From an uncultured Ilyobacter sp. (GTDB taxonomy: Bacteria; Fusobacteriota; Fusobacteriia; Fusobacteriales; Fusobacteriaceae): 64,000 nucleotides of DNA. This document shows, piece by piece, positions 62,232 to 64,000 of the stretch; position 1 is the stretch's first letter, and every line of letters begins with the position of its first letter. The position numbers were made by a program, and so were the translations under genes. The stretch is taken from the NCBI RefSeq assembly GCF_963668085.1, contig NZ_OY764058.1, forward strand, positions 901,687-965,686, given 5' to 3'. The notes under the pieces are model-generated. The model was given only the letters and a program-made list of their open reading frames with translations, was not told the DNA's origin and did not search any database.

Positions 62232-63854
62232 ATGGAACTTTTTATTACAATTTTTCTTCAGGTAACTGGTGGATTGGGAATGTTCCTCTATGGAATGGAA
62301 TCTTATGTCAAAGTCCTTTCAGGAAATAGCAGGAAACAGATTAAGAGAGATAATTCATAAAATGACCTCAAACACTTTTCCGGGGGATTCTTGTGGGAAC
62401 TTTTATAACTGCCATTATTCAGTCTAGCTCAGTGACCACTGTTATGGTGGTAGGCTTTATAAACGCCTCTCTCATGACTCTGAGACAGGCCATAGGCATA
62501 ATCTTAGGGGCAAACATAGGAACCACAATAACAGGATGGATACTTGTTTTTAAGATAACAGAGTACGGACTCCCTATGATCGGTATAGGGGCTTTTGTTT
62601 TTCTCTTTTCAAAAGACCCAAAGAGGAAAAAAAAGAGCCTCGATCTTCATAGGTTTAGGACTTATTTTTCTGGGATTGACCCTTATGAAAAAAGGAATGA
62701 CTCCCTTAAAGGATATGCCTCAATTTATAGAGTTTTTCCACATCTTTTCTGCAGAAAGCTATAGAGGTGTCATCTTATCTGCACTTACAGGGGCGGCCTT
62801 GACCTCTATACTTCAGTCCTCATCTGCCACTATAGGTATCACCATGGCCCTTGCAACTCAGGGACTCATTATCCCCAAAACTGCAGTTGCACTTGTTTTA
62901 GGAGAAAACATAGGAACCACAATAACAGCATATCTCGCCTCTCTCAAGGACACGATCCGATGCAAAGAGAGCCGCCTATGCCCATATTCTCATAAAGATA
63001 GTAGGAGTATCTCTGATACTTCCTTTTTTCTACAGCTATGCCTCGATAATCGAGAGGTTAACTCCTCCTGAAAAAAACATCTCTGAATATATAGCTCTTT
63101 CTCACACCCTTTTCAACATTGGAAATGCCATAATAATTTTTACCCTTTATAAATATATTTTTAAGATTTTTAAATAAAATAGGAGTTGATAAAAAAGAAA
63201 GTGATACAGAGTCTTATGTAACTGAAAAACTATACCAGTTTCCCTTGGCATCCCTTGAGAAATCAAGGCTTGAAGTCAGTCAAATGATAACCAGATTCAG
63301 AGGCGATCTATATATTTTCATCCGCCTAATAAAAAGTGAACTCTCTTCAGAGAACTCTGAGCTTCTCTTTGAAGGGGAAAAATACCAGATGAAAAAAAAG
63401 ACTCTATTTTTAAAAACCTTACAGGTCTTCTTCACTCTACAGACTCTAAGAATATTTTAAAATCCATTAGGCTGCTGCTTCTTTTGGCAGACACGATGGA
63501 ATCCTTAGGAGATTATGCAGCAAGCCTTGGGAAAATATACAAAAAAACAGTAAATAACAAACTTATTCTGCCACAAAATTTTATCAACCAGATAGATTAT
63601 TACCATGAAAAAATAACCATGTCCTTGGAAAACCTAGAAAAAATAACCATGAACCCAGATATGCAGGAGATCATAATGAAAAAAAAATCTGCCAGGATAT
63701 ATCCACTGCTCTCCAATTTGTCGACCCCCTTAAAAATGTAGATTACCCAGAACATATTTTTATGGAGATTTTATCAAAGTATAGGAGAATAAACAGACAT
63801 GTTTTATTTATGTTAGTTAATCTCCAAGAAGAGATCGAATTGCAGATGAGATAA
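62232..63854 (+). pseudogene. Na/Pi cotransporter (PNaS family, NptA/YjbB-like) with seven frameshifts
   Basis: Following the frame changes gives one continuous family member: MELFITIFLQVTGGLGMFLY, then SKSFQEIAGNRLREIIHKM, the QSSSVTTVMVVGF and QSSSATIGITMAL repeats with GANIGTTITGW and GENIGTTITAY, and a C-terminal PhoU-like helical domain. Shifts are near 62303, 62382, 62630, 62953, 63174, 63397 and 63683; five are +1 and two are -1, and the whole length is 541 codons. Several lie in A8, A9 or G5 runs. The intact protein would import phosphate with sodium. The pattern suggests sequence errors. Confidence 0.8.
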
Positions 63855-63965
63855 TTTTCCCGACGTCCCTTAATGAGTTCTGCTAGGCTGTTACTTTAAC
63901 GAAATATACCTAAATTTATACCTAAAAAAAATACTTTTTAAAAGATAATGTCTATTTTTCTATTA

Positions 63966-63994
63966 TTGACAACAATTGTATTTTGTGGTAAGAT
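63966..63994 (+). promoter_or_regulatory. Strong promoter at the window end
   Basis: TTGACA (63966-63971), 17-base spacer, TAAGAT (63989-63994). It would drive a rightward gene that begins beyond the window. The 110 bases before it are non-coding. Confidence 0.65.
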
Positions 63995-64000
63995 CATTCC

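Overview
The window looks like a chromosomal segment of a Gram-negative, very AT-rich anaerobe, most probably a Fusobacteriota member near Ilyobacter/Propionigenium. This is an inference from base composition, strong GGAGG ribosome sites, LPS core genes (heptosyltransferases, a core kinase) together with Firmicute-like codon use, and from family resemblance. No rRNA is present to confirm it.

Left third (1-23.8 kb) is an accessory region. It opens inside a Wadjet-type plasmid-defence operon (SMC-like JetC, truncated by the window edge, and Toprim JetD). A graveyard of IS256-family fragments follows. These flank a two-gene signalling cassette: a CheB-CheR-PAS hybrid and a PAS-GGDEF-HD-GYP c-di-GMP enzyme. 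Next come three MNT/HEPN toxin-antitoxin modules in under 3 kb, two of HepT/MntA type and one fused in a single frame. Between them sits a 326-bp miniature element with Tn3-type terminal repeats and a 13-8-13 lox-like palindrome. A phage/ICE-like switch (S24 repressor, small Cro-like regulator, phased operators) then reads into a conjugation operon (VirB2, VirB8, VirB9, VirB10, VirD4). That operon is cut in VirD4 by a complete Tn3-family transposon (tnpA, tnpR, probable res, matched terminal repeats).

Middle (24.4-36.3 kb) is a leftward LPS/surface-glycan locus: nucleotide-sugar epimerase, core kinase, two GT9 heptosyltransferase-like enzymes, rmlB and rmlA, a sugar aminotransferase with an acetyltransferase, two GT2 enzymes, a pyruvyl transferase-like protein and a second acetyltransferase. 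Together they would make and attach a dTDP-amino-sugar-containing glycan to LPS.

Right part is mostly core genome. It holds a coiled-coil protein, a 420-bp inverted-repeat element, an SF1-helicase-like protein, two paralogous membrane proteins, a small alarmone synthetase and a PdxH-like oxidase. Then comes an ABC transporter operon with E. coli ynjB-C-D-F synteny. Next to it is a sulfurtransferase cluster: three rhodanese proteins, one fused to a DedA/TVP38 membrane domain, a free TVP38 protein, and a large FAD/Fe-S/CCG oxidoreductase. Nine tRNA genes (Lys, Thr, Gly, Glu, Val, Glu, Tyr, Ala, CAU) follow, then adenosine deaminase, an FMN-binding-like secreted protein and a GNAT protein.

The last 4.4 kb (galE, hflX and a Na/Pi cotransporter) carries at least nine single-base frameshifts, many in homopolymers, while nothing comparable is seen in the chromosomal genes before it. 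This looks more like local sequence error than biology, but must be checked before those genes are called broken.
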